DNA of 64,000 nucleotides from Paucibacter aquatile (GCF_002885975.1 NZ_POSP01000003.1:992001-1056000); one strand, 5' to 3'; shown: positions 25,401 to 33,639, numbered from the stretch's first letter. Translations and numbers: made by a program. The notes: generated from the letters alone by a model not told the origin.

Positions 25401-26774
25401 TTGGCCGAGCTGATGGGCGGCAGCATCGCCGTGCAAAGCCGGCTGGGCCAGGGCAGCACCTTCACCGTGCGCCTGCCCTTCCAGCTCAGCGAGCCGGCAG
25501 AGAATTCACTGCCCGCCATGGTCCACCAACGCGTTCTGATCGCCGACGACCATGCCATCGCTCGCCAGGTGCTGTGCAGCACGGCCGCCAGCCTGGGCTG
25601 GCATGCCGATGCCGCCGACTCGGCCGGCCAGGCCCTGAAGCTGGTGCACGAACGTGCCACCCAGCTGCCCTACGACGTGATCCTGCTCGACTGGCGCATG
25701 CCAGTGGTGGATGGCCTGGCGGCAGCCGTGCTGATCCGGGAGCAGCAGCATCAGGACGCCGATGGCAGCGATCGCCCCGACGCGCCCATCATCGTCATGG
25801 TCACCGCCTACGACCGCGACCACCTGCGCGACGAACCCGGCGCCCAGGCGGTGGATGCGGTGCTGACCAAACCCGTCACCGCCTCGGCGCTCTACAACGT
25901 GGTGCTGGAGGCCAAGAGTCGCCGGGGCGCCTTGCTCGGTACCCCGGCGTTGCCCGCGCAGCAAGAGCAACGCCTGCGCGGCCTGCGTCTGCTGGTGGCC
26001 GATGACAGCGAGATCAACCGCGATGTGGCCCAGGACATCCTGCGCGGCGAAGGCGCCGAAGTGCTGCAGGCCGTCGATGGCCTGGATGCATTGAATCGCC
26101 TGCTCGGCGAAGGCGAGGCCATCGACCTGGTGTTGATGGATGTGCAGATGCCGGTGATGGACGGTTATGCCGCCACCGAGAAGATTCGCGCCACGCCGCA
26201 GCTGCAGCGGCTCAAGGTGGTGGCCCTCACCGCGGGCGCCTTCCAGCAGCAACGCCAGGCCGCGCTGGCGGCTGGTATGGATGCTTTCGTCGCCAAGCCT
26301 TTCAATGTGGATGAGCTGGTCGGCACCATCAACCGCCTGCTGGGGCGCAGCGCCGACGGCGACGCCGCGGAACCCGGGGGCCTCCGGAGCAGCGAGGCAG
26401 CCACGCCGGCCGAAACTCCCGCAAGCTCGCCGCCGGGCACCGAGGCCAAGCCGTCCTTCGACGCCGAGCGAGGCCGGGCCGCATTCCGCCAGCCAGGCCA
26501 GTTCCAAGGCCTGCTGCAGCGCTTCCTCAGCGACACCCAGGTGCGCATGCACGCCCTGGATGACGGCGACCGCGCGGGCTGGGCCCAACTCGGCCACGCC
26601 ACAGGGGCACCCGCCGGTTACCTCGGCATGCAGGACTTGAGCCAAGCCGCGCTGGCCCTGGAACAGCTGTGCAGCGAGGGCGAGCAGCCCTATGCGCAGG
26701 CCTTGCAACACTTTCGTCTGACCTTCGACGCTGCCCGTCAGGCCGCCCTGGACTATCTCGCCGACACGGCCTGA
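22500..26774 (+). CDS. CHASE/PAS hybrid sensor histidine kinase with two receiver domains and an unusual Hpt end
   Basis: A 1424-residue multi-step phosphorelay kinase. In order: membrane helix at about 11-30; periplasmic CHASE-type sensor at about 50-290; second helix near 310-328; three PAS-like regions at about 345-460, 485-600 and 610-745; HisKA with H774 in NMSHEIRTPMNA; ATPase with DSGIGIP and GTGLGL; receiver 1 with D1064 in LLDWRMP; receiver 2 with D1214 in LMDVQMP; and an Hpt-like end with H1366. At H1366 the sequence reads GHATGAPAGYLGM where Hpt domains normally have HxLKG, so phosphotransfer there is doubtful. Start has AGGGAG 7 nt upstream. No partner regulator gene is adjacent; the ligand is unknown. 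Confidence 0.92.
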   Translation: MKQGSKSGAWALAVLLGGCVLAFATTLALQRQQEAQTERRFADLAQQTLGQVQARMRSYEYGLRGARGAALAAGLDQLSREGFREYMRSRDLEREFPGARGFGLIRRIQPQQEAAFLRRLKQEIRPDFHIQSLSPHRDERWVIQFIEPEAPNAAALGLDIASESSRREAMLAALNSGQPTLTRPITLLQASGKPGQGLLFMLPIYRSGSTPASLALRQAEVQGLAYAPLLVEEMLNGLDLRQDSAALRLLDADNQAEPLPFFDSRPGAPALAGLSLRLPLQLYGRQWLVEVRAQPGFLALQPQLNPTWVGISMAGVSALLALLLHSLASNRQRRRQAAADAAHMATIVAGSSDAIVSKDLQGRVTSWNPAAEAIFGYRAEQAMGRPLGELIIPPELQDEEHNILSRIARGERVPHFITVRQRADGSRVDVSVTVSPIHDAQGQVIGAAKIARDITEQKQAEARILQLNASLEGQVQERTQELETARRRLRNVLDGVPSMIGYWDKQLINQVANHAYSDWFGIDPLQLPGRSLQALLGPELFEANRRHIEAALQGQAQTFERTIRSLDGRSRHSLTQYLPDWVDGEVQGFYVVVNDITELTQQRQQLQQNERFLHSLLDIVPGMMLYCTPDRLCAFANAAFKNWLGLGEAELKGRPMAELLGPERSAWFQPFVDGALRGESQQTERRIEHADGRHSEAWIHFIPDLELAAKPETDAEGVSPPAKVRGFFVLITDVSALKQAQLRLQELNLVLLERSEQAQSANQAKSEFLANMSHEIRTPMNAILGMCYLLQRQPLEAGTLQMVRKIEQSGSSLLTIINDILDFSKIEAHRLDIENMPFRLEDVLDQLASLMATAVGNKPVEVLVGAAPAGALFLKGDPLRLGQVLTNLASNAIKFTPKGEVVVAARKLDLPDPRGPDFITLEFSVQDSGIGIPEDKLADIFHAFSQADSSTTRRFGGTGLGLTISRQLAELMGGSIAVQSRLGQGSTFTVRLPFQLSEPAENSLPAMVHQRVLIADDHAIARQVLCSTAASLGWHADAADSAGQALKLVHERATQLPYDVILLDWRMPVVDGLAAAVLIREQQHQDADGSDRPDAPIIVMVTAYDRDHLRDEPGAQAVDAVLTKPVTASALYNVVLEAKSRRGALLGTPALPAQQEQRLRGLRLLVADDSEINRDVAQDILRGEGAEVLQAVDGLDALNRLLGEGEAIDLVLMDVQMPVMDGYAATEKIRATPQLQRLKVVALTAGAFQQQRQAALAAGMDAFVAKPFNVDELVGTINRLLGRSADGDAAEPGGLRSSEAATPAETPASSPPGTEAKPSFDAERGRAAFRQPGQFQGLLQRFLSDTQVRMHALDDGDRAGWAQLGHATGAPAGYLGMQDLSQAALALEQLCSEGEQPYAQALQHFRLTFDAARQAALDYLADTA

Positions 26775-27006
26775 CGCGGCCCGCCCTCAGCGCCTTTTTT
26801 TACCTCCACCACGGCTCCGCGCTCCTCGTTCGCCCCAAACAGACCGCGCGCACTGTCACCAAGGCTTCACGGCCCGCGGTGATGCTGGGTCTGCGTTGCC
26901 GTCTGAGCCCAGGCCCGGGCGGCAGCGCCCATGAGCCCAGCGGCCATTCACGCTCCATCCACCGCGCCCCGACTCGGGCGCACGAACGAAGGAAGAGACG
27001 ATTTCC

Positions 27007-27330
27007 ATGAGCCAAGCCCAAGACCTCCAAGACCTGCCCGAAGGCGTCACCCAGGAACTGCTGGACGAGGACGATTTCGAAACCGTGGCCGATTACCACC
27101 GCCTGGCCGCCCGCCACTTCTCCGCCGCGGCCGACCACCACCTGGCTGCTGCGGCAGCCGCCGAAGACGGCGAGCATGAAGCCACCGCCCGCCACGCCCA
27201 CCTGGCCTACCGCCACCAGCTGCACGGCGTGCAATACGCCGAGGTCGCCACGCTGGACAACGACGAGCTCGAAGACGAGTACCTGGAGCCCGAAGACGAG
27301 GGCGAAGAAGGACAAGACCACGCCCAGTAA
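27007..27330 (+). CDS. Small histidine- and acid-rich protein of unknown function
   Basis: A 107-residue soluble protein. The middle is made of His/Ala-rich helices (DYHRLAARHFSAAADHHLAAAAAA, in two pieces, then ARHAHLAYRHQLHG) and the last 30 residues are almost all acidic. Twelve or more His in such helices suggest metal binding or pH-dependent behaviour, but this is inference and no family was recognised. The start follows GAAGGAAG at 9-10 nt. A 7-bp GC hairpin (27350-27356 with 27362-27368) follows the stop. Confidence 0.7.
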   Translation: MSQAQDLQDLPEGVTQELLDEDDFETVADYHRLAARHFSAAADHHLAAAAAAEDGEHEATARHAHLAYRHQLHGVQYAEVATLDNDELEDEYLEPEDEGEEGQDHAQ

Positions 27331-27961
27331 GCTCTGCGCGGACCGCGGCCCGGGCCGTGATGGCCCGGCTGCCTCGCTGGGCGAGCACCGAGGGCAACCC
27401 CGCCCAATCCAGCACTGCGCGGCCAGGAAAAGAAGATCCTGCGAGCACCTCCGCATTGGCGGGGGAGGCGCTCGCAGGCAAGGAGCAGTCCTGTGAAGCA
27501 CGGGCTCGGCACAACTCATCCAACACACCCTGGCCCGGGTCCTGGCATGCGCGCTGCACGCCTTGTCGCCGCATGGGGCGCGGCGGCGCTGCGTCAGCAG
27601 CCACCCTGCCCCAGGGCACAGGCCCGACGATAGGGCCGCAGGCCATGTAACGCAATTCCCCGCCGGCATCGGCCCTGAACCGTCTGCAACAGGGCAGAAA
27701 CATGCGCTCGCCCCGGTGTCATCGAGCAGCAGCGTGCGGGCCGACATCGTGGCGCCGATTTCGCGTGTTACGTTATTTAACGTGGCCACAAGCCCCGGAA
27801 CACGGGCGCTCTGCGGCCGATGCCGCGAAAGCCCCAATCGCCAAGTGCGCCGCGGGTCTGAACAATTGTCACAAGCCTCTCCGCGCTGTCCGCCCGTGCC
27901 TTACACAAGCTCACCGAAGTCCAACAAATCCTTGGCCCCGCGCCTGCCCCTGCGAGGCAAG
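27331..27961. other. 630-bp gap with strong hairpins before the sugar-sensing operon
   Basis: No convincing gene was found on either strand. A long hairpin spans 27438-27478: CCTGCGAGC pairs with GCTCGCAGG and, after an A/C mismatch, CCTCC with GGAGG, around an 11-nt loop. A short inverted repeat ACGTT-ATTT-AACGT lies at 27770-27783 in an AT-rich patch. The gap is long enough to hold the operon's promoter, a leader or a small RNA. Confidence 0.5.
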
Positions 27962-29341
27962 ATGCCGGCCATGCTTGCACTGGTCACCTCACTCGCCCTG
28001 CTGCAGCCGGTGTCGGTGCCGGCGGCGCCGCCCGCGGCATCCAGCAGCACAGGCACGAGCAGCGGCAGCGCCGGCAACAGCAGCAATGCAGCGCTCAACC
28101 AGGAGCTCAATGTGCTGCACTGGTGGACCTCAGCCGGCGAGCGCGCCGCAGCCGACCATGTGGCCGCTCGCATGGCCGAGCAAGGCCTGCGCTGGATCGA
28201 CGGCGCCGTGGCAGGCGGCGGCGGCGGCGGTGCCATCAAGGTGCTGAACGAGCGCACCCTGCGCGGCCAGGCGCCGCAGGTGGCCCAACTCAACGGCCAG
28301 GCCTTGCGCGAATGGGCCGAGCTGGGCCTGCTGCTGCGCCTGGACGGTGTGGCGCAGCGGCGCGACTGGCGCGGCACCCTTTTCCCCCAGGTGATGAGCC
28401 AGCTCAATGTGCGCGACCATGTGGTGGCCGCGCCCCTGGGCATCCATCGCATCAACAACCTCTACCTCAACCTGGCCCTGTTCCGCCAGCTCAAGATCGA
28501 GCCGCCCAGCGACTGGGCCGGCGTGATGCGGGCGGCCAGCGCCCTGCGCGCCGCCGGCATCACGCCCGTGGGTTTCAGCGACGAGCCCTGGCAGGTGGCC
28601 ACGGTGTTCGAAGCCATGCTGCTGGGCGAGGCGGGCCCGGCGCTCTACCAACGCATGGTGGTGCAGCGCGACCTCCAGGCCTTTGACGACCCGGCCCTGG
28701 AGCGCAGCTTCAAACGCCTGCGTGAATGGCGCAATCTGGCCGCACCGGTGAACGCCACCGGGGGCAGCGGCAGCCAGCCCGGCAACGCCAACCCCGGCGA
28801 GCGCCGCTGGACCGAGCTGGTCGCCGACTTTGCCGCCGGCCGCACGGCCATGCTGATCAGTGGCGACTGGGTGCGCGGCGAGCTGGGCGCGCTCGGCCAG
28901 GAAGGCGGGCGCGATTTCGAATGCAAGGCCGTGCCCGGCACGGCGCAAGCCCATCTCTTCAGCATCGACACCCTGGCCATGCTGGCCGGCGACAACGCCA
29001 AGCAGGCGGCGCAGGAGCGCATGGCCGAGCTGCTGGGCAATGCCACGCTGCAGATCAGCTACAACCGCATCAAGGGCTCGGTGCCGGTGCGCCGCGATGT
29101 GCCGGTGGACGAGCTCGATGTCTGCGCCCAGCGCTCCTACCGTCTGTTCGCCAACCCTGGCACGCCGCGCGTGCCCAGCCTGGTGCACCGCATGGCGTTT
29201 GATGAGGTCGGCAAGAACGCCTTCATCGAGACCGTGCACCGCTTTGCCCTCGACCCCAACCAGACCCCCGCCGCTGCGCAGCGCCGCCTGCAGGCCCTGC
29301 TGCGCGCGCTCGGCCCGCGCCCCCCGAAAGCTTTGCCATGA
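27962..29341 (+). CDS. Glucose/mannose-type periplasmic sugar-binding protein (GtsA-like), without transporter genes
   Basis: A 459-residue extracellular solute-binding protein, family 1, closely like the glucose-binding protein GtsA. A signal peptide (MLALVTSLALLQPVSVPA) is followed by an Ala/Ser/Gly linker and LNVLHWWTSAGERAAADH, AGGGGGGAIKVL, APLGIHRINNLYLN and DEPWQVATVFEAMLLGEAG, which include the Trp residues that stack on the sugar in this family. No permease or ATPase gene is adjacent; the stop overlaps the response-regulator start (ATGA). It more likely feeds ligand information to the sensor kinase, in the manner of ChvE and VirA, than transport. Confidence 0.88.
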   Translation: MPAMLALVTSLALLQPVSVPAAPPAASSSTGTSSGSAGNSSNAALNQELNVLHWWTSAGERAAADHVAARMAEQGLRWIDGAVAGGGGGGAIKVLNERTLRGQAPQVAQLNGQALREWAELGLLLRLDGVAQRRDWRGTLFPQVMSQLNVRDHVVAAPLGIHRINNLYLNLALFRQLKIEPPSDWAGVMRAASALRAAGITPVGFSDEPWQVATVFEAMLLGEAGPALYQRMVVQRDLQAFDDPALERSFKRLREWRNLAAPVNATGGSGSQPGNANPGERRWTELVADFAAGRTAMLISGDWVRGELGALGQEGGRDFECKAVPGTAQAHLFSIDTLAMLAGDNAKQAAQERMAELLGNATLQISYNRIKGSVPVRRDVPVDELDVCAQRSYRLFANPGTPRVPSLVHRMAFDEVGKNAFIETVHRFALDPNQTPAAAQRRLQALLRALGPRPPKALP

Positions 29342-30054
29342 CCCGCACCATCCTGCTCGTCGACGACGACCAGAAGATCCGCACCCTGCTCAAGACCTAC
29401 CTCGAGAAGAACCAGTACGAGGTGCGCCTGGCCCACGACGGCGCCAGCTTCATGGCCGAATTCGAGCGCTTCCGTGACGAAATCAGCCTGTGCATTCTCG
29501 ACGTCATGCTGCCCGACACCGAGGGCTTTGCCCTGTGCCAGGCGGTGCGCCGCCGCTCCGATGTGCCCGTCATCATGCTGACCGCCAGCGCCGAGGAAAC
29601 CGACCGCATCGTCGGCCTGGAGCTGGGCGCCGACGACTACATCGGCAAGCCCTTCAACCCGCGCGAGCTGCTGGCCCGCATCAAGGCCATCCACCGCCGC
29701 AGCGGCCAGGAGCGCAGCCAGACGCCGCGTTACTTCCGCTTCAACGGCTTCACCCTCGATGTGCTGGAGCGCAGCCTGATCGACCCCGAAGGCGCGGCCT
29801 CGGCCCTCTCGGGCATGGACTTCCAGCTGCTCAAGCTGCTGGTGGAGCACCCCGGCGAGGTGCTGGACCGCAGCCGCCTGGCCGAGGTGACGCGCGGCCG
29901 CGACCTCGGCCCCCTGGACCGCTCGCTCGATGTGCAGGTCAGCCGCCTGCGCCAGCGCCTGCATGACGACGGCAAACAGCCGGCCCTGATCAAGACCGTG
30001 CGGGGTTCCGGTTATGTCTTTGCCACCACCGTCAGCGCCTCGCATGCGCTTTGA
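29338..30054 (+). CDS. OmpR-type response regulator of a sugar-linked two-component system
   Basis: A 238-residue regulator with an N-terminal receiver (acidic pair in VDDDQK, phosphoacceptor D55 in LDVMLPD, TAS and K in IGKPFNP) and a C-terminal winged-helix DNA-binding domain (DFQLLKLLVEHPGEVLDRSRL ends near residue 180; VSRLRQRL; KTVRGSGYVF). It resembles GltR-II of Pseudomonas glucose uptake in type and company. It overlaps the binding-protein gene by 4 nt and the kinase gene by 11 nt. Confidence 0.95.
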   Translation: MTRTILLVDDDQKIRTLLKTYLEKNQYEVRLAHDGASFMAEFERFRDEISLCILDVMLPDTEGFALCQAVRRRSDVPVIMLTASAEETDRIVGLELGADDYIGKPFNPRELLARIKAIHRRSGQERSQTPRYFRFNGFTLDVLERSLIDPEGAASALSGMDFQLLKLLVEHPGEVLDRSRLAEVTRGRDLGPLDRSLDVQVSRLRQRLHDDGKQPALIKTVRGSGYVFATTVSASHAL

Positions 30055-31651
30055 GGCCCAGGGCCTGAGCGGAGAAACCCAGAGCTGGCCGCGGCGCAGC
30101 CAGGGCTTCTGGTTCGACAGCCTGCAGGGCCGCTTCACCCTGGCCATGCTGGCCGGCCTGGTGATCGTGCAGCTGCTGGTCAATCTGCTCTGGTACCGCC
30201 AGGTCGAGCTGCGCACGCGCCGCCAGGCCGAGCTGGCCGCCCACCATGTGGCCAGCGGCGTGCTGGGCGCGCTGCGCGCCCTGCGCGAGCTGCCGGCGCC
30301 CTACCGGCCGCTGGTGATCGAGCAGCTGCGCACCATGGGCGGCACGCGCTTTCTGGTCTTTCTCAACAAGGGCGAGGTGCCGACCCGGGCCCTGCCCGAT
30401 CTGCCATTGGCGCGCTCGGTGGAAGCCATCGTGCGCCAGGAAATCGGCGCCCAGCTGGCACCCGGCACGCCCATCCGGGTCGCCCTGGCTTCACCGCAAG
30501 GGCTCAAGGTGGCGCCCAGCGGCGCCTTGCTGGCCGACCTGCCCGACAGCTGGGTCGACCCCTCGCTGCTGGCCAGTGAACGACCGGCGCCGTTCTTGGT
30601 GATCCAGGTGGAGACGGAACCGGGCCAGTGGCTCTACCTGACCAGCGCCATGCCCGACCCCTACTTTCTGGAGCAGCTGGACTTTTTCACCTGGCAACGC
30701 CTGGCCCCGCAGCTGCTGACCCTGTGCCTAGCCCTGATCCTGACCGTGATCGCCGCACGCGCGCTGACCCGCCCGCTGCGCGGCCTGAGCCGGGCCGCCG
30801 CCCTGGTGGGCCACCGCACCACGCCGCAGCCGCTGCGCCTGAGCGGCACCTCGGAGGTGCGGCGCGCCATCCAGGCCTTCAACGACATGCAGGAACGCAT
30901 CCGCCGCTACCTCAGCGACCGCGAGCGTCTGTTCGCCTCCATCTCGCACGATCTGCGCACACCCATCACCCGCTTGCGCCTGCGCAGCGAGCTCCTGGAC
31001 GACCCCGCCGTGCAGGACGAGTTCCACGAGGATCTGGACGAGCTGGACATGATGGTCAAGACCGCCCTGCAGATCGTCAAGGACACCGACATCCACGAAA
31101 ACCGCGCGCCCGTGCGCATCGACCTGGTGCTGCAGAAAATGGTGCGCGACGCCCGCATGACCGGCCAGCAGATCGAGCTGAAAGAGCTGCCCCTGACGGT
31201 GTTCGGCAAGCCGCTGGCCCTCAAGCGCGCACTCGGCAATCTGCTGGACAACGCCATGTTCTACGGCGCCGGCGCCCAGCAGCACCGCACCGAGCTGGAG
31301 ATGGCCTCGGGCGAGCCCGGCAGCGCAGAAGAGGGTCAGGTCTTGCTGACCGTGCGCGACCACGGCCCCGGTGTGCCCGAGAGCGCCCTGGCCAAGCTGG
31401 GCCAGCCCTACACCCGGCTGGACCATGGCTCCAAGCTGCGCGGCGAAGGCCTGGGCCTGGGCCTGTCCATCGTGCGCGACATCGTGGCCGACCACGGCGG
31501 CAGCCTGCGCTTTCGCAACCATCCGCAGGGCGGCTTTGAGGTGAGGCTGGCCCTGCCCGGCCATGCCGCTGCGGCGCCGCCGGAGCTGGCGACTCCGCCT
31601 GACAGCGCCGATTCGGCGGCAGCTACTTCTTCCGCATCCTCTGCTTCATGA
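30044..31651 (+). CDS. Sensor histidine kinase of the sugar-linked two-component system
   Basis: A 535-residue membrane kinase. Helix 1 is at about residues 31-50, a periplasmic domain of about 170 residues follows, helix 2 is near 226-246, then HAMP (TRPLRGLSRAA), HisKA with H302 in SISHDLRTPITRL, and an ATPase domain with NLLDNAMFYG, DHGPGVP and GLGLGLSIV. The periplasmic domain is free to contact the binding protein encoded two genes upstream. The start at MRFEAQG overlaps the regulator stop. Its last codons overlap the halogenase start (ATGA). It resembles GtrS in order and layout. Confidence 0.93.
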   Translation: MRFEAQGLSGETQSWPRRSQGFWFDSLQGRFTLAMLAGLVIVQLLVNLLWYRQVELRTRRQAELAAHHVASGVLGALRALRELPAPYRPLVIEQLRTMGGTRFLVFLNKGEVPTRALPDLPLARSVEAIVRQEIGAQLAPGTPIRVALASPQGLKVAPSGALLADLPDSWVDPSLLASERPAPFLVIQVETEPGQWLYLTSAMPDPYFLEQLDFFTWQRLAPQLLTLCLALILTVIAARALTRPLRGLSRAAALVGHRTTPQPLRLSGTSEVRRAIQAFNDMQERIRRYLSDRERLFASISHDLRTPITRLRLRSELLDDPAVQDEFHEDLDELDMMVKTALQIVKDTDIHENRAPVRIDLVLQKMVRDARMTGQQIELKELPLTVFGKPLALKRALGNLLDNAMFYGAGAQQHRTELEMASGEPGSAEEGQVLLTVRDHGPGVPESALAKLGQPYTRLDHGSKLRGEGLGLGLSIVRDIVADHGGSLRFRNHPQGGFEVRLALPGHAAAAPPELATPPDSADSAAATSSASSAS

Positions 31652-33195
31652 CTTCCGCGCCCCCCGCCTCCCCCCACTTCGTCATCGTCGGCGGCGGCAC
31701 GGCCGGCTGGATGAGCGCCTGCCTCCTGGCGCGCCAGCTGGGGCCGGCCTGCCGCTACACCTTGGTCGAGTCCAGCGACATCGGCATCATCGGCGTGGGC
31801 GAAGGCTCCACGCCCTATTTGCGCGATTTCTTCCGCCAGCTCGGCCTGGAGGAGCGCGACTGGATGCCGGCCTGCCACGCCACTTACAAGGCCGGCATCC
31901 GCTTTCCCGGCTGGTCCACGCATCCGGGCTACGAAAGCTACGTCCACCCCTTCTTCAACGAGGCCGACCGTCCGCTGGGCCAGGCCTTCATCCAGCAAGC
32001 GAATCAGCGCCGGTGCGGCGAGGATGTGGATGCCAACCCGGCAGATTTCTTTCTTGCCGCTGAACTGGCGCGTCAGCGCCGCGCGCCCCACTACGTCCAT
32101 CCGGCGCAGCACCCGGCCACCGACTACGCCTACCACTTCGACTCGGGCCTGCTGGGCAGCTTCCTGAAGCGCCATGCGCAGGAGCAGCTGGGCCTGCAGC
32201 ACTGCGTGGACACTGTGGCGGCGGTGGAACGCCACGCCGAGAGCGGCGACATCACCGCCCTGCGCCTGCAGAGCAGCGGCCAGCGCCTGGAGGGCGATTT
32301 CTTCATCGACTGCAGCGGCTTTCGCGGGCTGCTGATCAACGAAACCCTGGGCGAGCCCTTCATCCCCTGGGGCGACCGGCTCTTCAACGACCGCGCCATC
32401 GCCATCCCCACCCCGCTGGAGCCGGATCGGGACATTGCGTCAGAAACCACCTCCACCGCCCTGGGCCACGGCTGGGCCTGGCAGATTCCGCTGACGCATC
32501 GCCACGGCAACGGCTATGTCTACAGCTCTCAGTTCATCAGCGATGACGCGGCAGAAGCCGCGCTGCGCGCCCACCTCGGCCCGGCGGCCGAGGGCGCCAG
32601 TGCCCGGCGCCTGAAGATGCGCGTGGGTCGCGTGGCGCGTCACTGGCGACACAACTGCGTGGCCATCGGCCTGTCCCAGGGTTTCATCGAGCCGCTGGAA
32701 GCGACCGCGCTGATGCTGATCCAGTTCTCGGTGCAGCACTTGATCGAAGCGCTGCAAACCGGTGGCGACGACCCGGCGACCTTGCGTGAGCGCTACAACG
32801 CCGAGATCAACCGCATGTTCGACGGTGTGTGCGACTACGTGCAAACCCACTACCTGCTCAACACCCGCGAGGACACCGAGTACTGGCGCGCCAACCGCGC
32901 GATGAAGCCGGGCTCGGATCGCCTGGCGGAGCTGCTGGCCAGCTGGGACGCCGGCGCCGACTTCGACGCGGCCCTGGGCCGGCATGAAGCCGCGCTGATG
33001 TACCAGCGGCCCTCGTGGTACTGCCTGCTGGCAGGCATGGGCCGCTTCCCGGCGAACGCGCCTGGCCACAGGGCGGCGCCCTCGCAGGCCATGGCACTCA
33101 GCGGCCTGCAGGCGCGAGCCGCCCTGATGGATCAGGCCCGAAAACACTTCCTGCCGCACCGCGAAGCTTTGCGGCGGCTGGCCACCAGCGCCTGA
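31648..33195 (+). CDS. Flavin-dependent tryptophan-halogenase-family protein
   Basis: A 515-residue FAD protein of the PrnA family, which halogenates indole rings using FADH2, O2 and halide. All three hallmarks are present: FVIVGGGTAGW (FAD binding, residues 11-21), the catalytic Lys81 in TYKAGIRFPGW, W276-A-W278-Q-I-P, and E351 in FIEPLEAT, matching the catalytic Glu of PrnA. A separate flavin reductase, normally required, is not encoded nearby. It overlaps the kinase gene by 4 nt, so it is a translational partner of a sugar-sensing system. Relatives in sugar-uptake loci (such as BrvH) brominate free indole in vitro but have unknown native roles. Confidence 0.92.
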   Translation: MTSAPPASPHFVIVGGGTAGWMSACLLARQLGPACRYTLVESSDIGIIGVGEGSTPYLRDFFRQLGLEERDWMPACHATYKAGIRFPGWSTHPGYESYVHPFFNEADRPLGQAFIQQANQRRCGEDVDANPADFFLAAELARQRRAPHYVHPAQHPATDYAYHFDSGLLGSFLKRHAQEQLGLQHCVDTVAAVERHAESGDITALRLQSSGQRLEGDFFIDCSGFRGLLINETLGEPFIPWGDRLFNDRAIAIPTPLEPDRDIASETTSTALGHGWAWQIPLTHRHGNGYVYSSQFISDDAAEAALRAHLGPAAEGASARRLKMRVGRVARHWRHNCVAIGLSQGFIEPLEATALMLIQFSVQHLIEALQTGGDDPATLRERYNAEINRMFDGVCDYVQTHYLLNTREDTEYWRANRAMKPGSDRLAELLASWDAGADFDAALGRHEAALMYQRPSWYCLLAGMGRFPANAPGHRAAPSQAMALSGLQARAALMDQARKHFLPHREALRRLATSA

Positions 33196-33215
33196 CCACG
33201 CAAGGAAAGCGCCCC

Positions 33216-33557
33216 ATGAGCAAGTACCTGATCTCCTTCCCTGCCGCAGCCATGGTCGTGCCCGCCGAGGAGTTGCCGGCGGTGGCCGAGGCCGCCCATG
33301 CCGTGATTCGTGAGGCCAAGGCAGCGGGGGTGTATGTGTTCGCAGGTGGGATTGACGCGGCCGTGGCGCCGCTGCGGGTGGCGGGCGATGGCTCGGTTCG
33401 AGAAGGCGCGGGCACCACGAGCCCGACGCTGGACGGTGGCTTTGCGGTGCTAGAGCTGCCCTCGCGTGAGGCCGCACTGACCTGGGCGGCGCGCCTGGCC
33501 GCCGCCTGCCGCTGCGAGCAGGAGCTGCGGGTCTTCATGTTCGACCCGGAGTCCTGA
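33216..33557 (+). CDS. YCII-like small protein
   Basis: A 113-residue protein with the compact alpha/beta pattern of YCII-related (DGPF/PhnB-like 'transcription initiation') proteins: MSKYLISFPAAAMVV, a central GAGTTSPTLDGGFAVLELPS and a C-terminal ELRVFMFDPES. The catalytic role of the family is unclear. It lies 20 nt after the halogenase stop and has AAGGAAAG before its ATG, so it is probably the last gene of that operon. Confidence 0.75.
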   Translation: MSKYLISFPAAAMVVPAEELPAVAEAAHAVIREAKAAGVYVFAGGIDAAVAPLRVAGDGSVREGAGTTSPTLDGGFAVLELPSREAALTWAARLAAACRCEQELRVFMFDPES

Positions 33558-33639
33558 GCCCGCTTGCCGCGTCTCGCCCGACAGCGGCGCCTTGGCCAAA
33601 CACCGTGCGGGGCAGCAGATCAGGACCGGCCCCGGGCCT

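Noticed and set aside
26580..26640. Frameshift as the reason for the odd Hpt motif in the hybrid kinase
   Set aside because: Neither alternative frame restores HxLKG, and the frame continues to a natural stop with Hpt-like helices after the site.
27420..27520. Possible glycine-riboswitch-like element (GGCAAGGAGCAG near the hairpin)
   Set aside because: The conserved core and second aptamer are missing, and the downstream genes are not glycine-related.
26800..27837. 345-codon minus-strand open frame across the gap before the sugar-binding protein
   Set aside because: It has no ribosome site or family motif, is antisense to the small His-rich gene, and is probably GC-driven.
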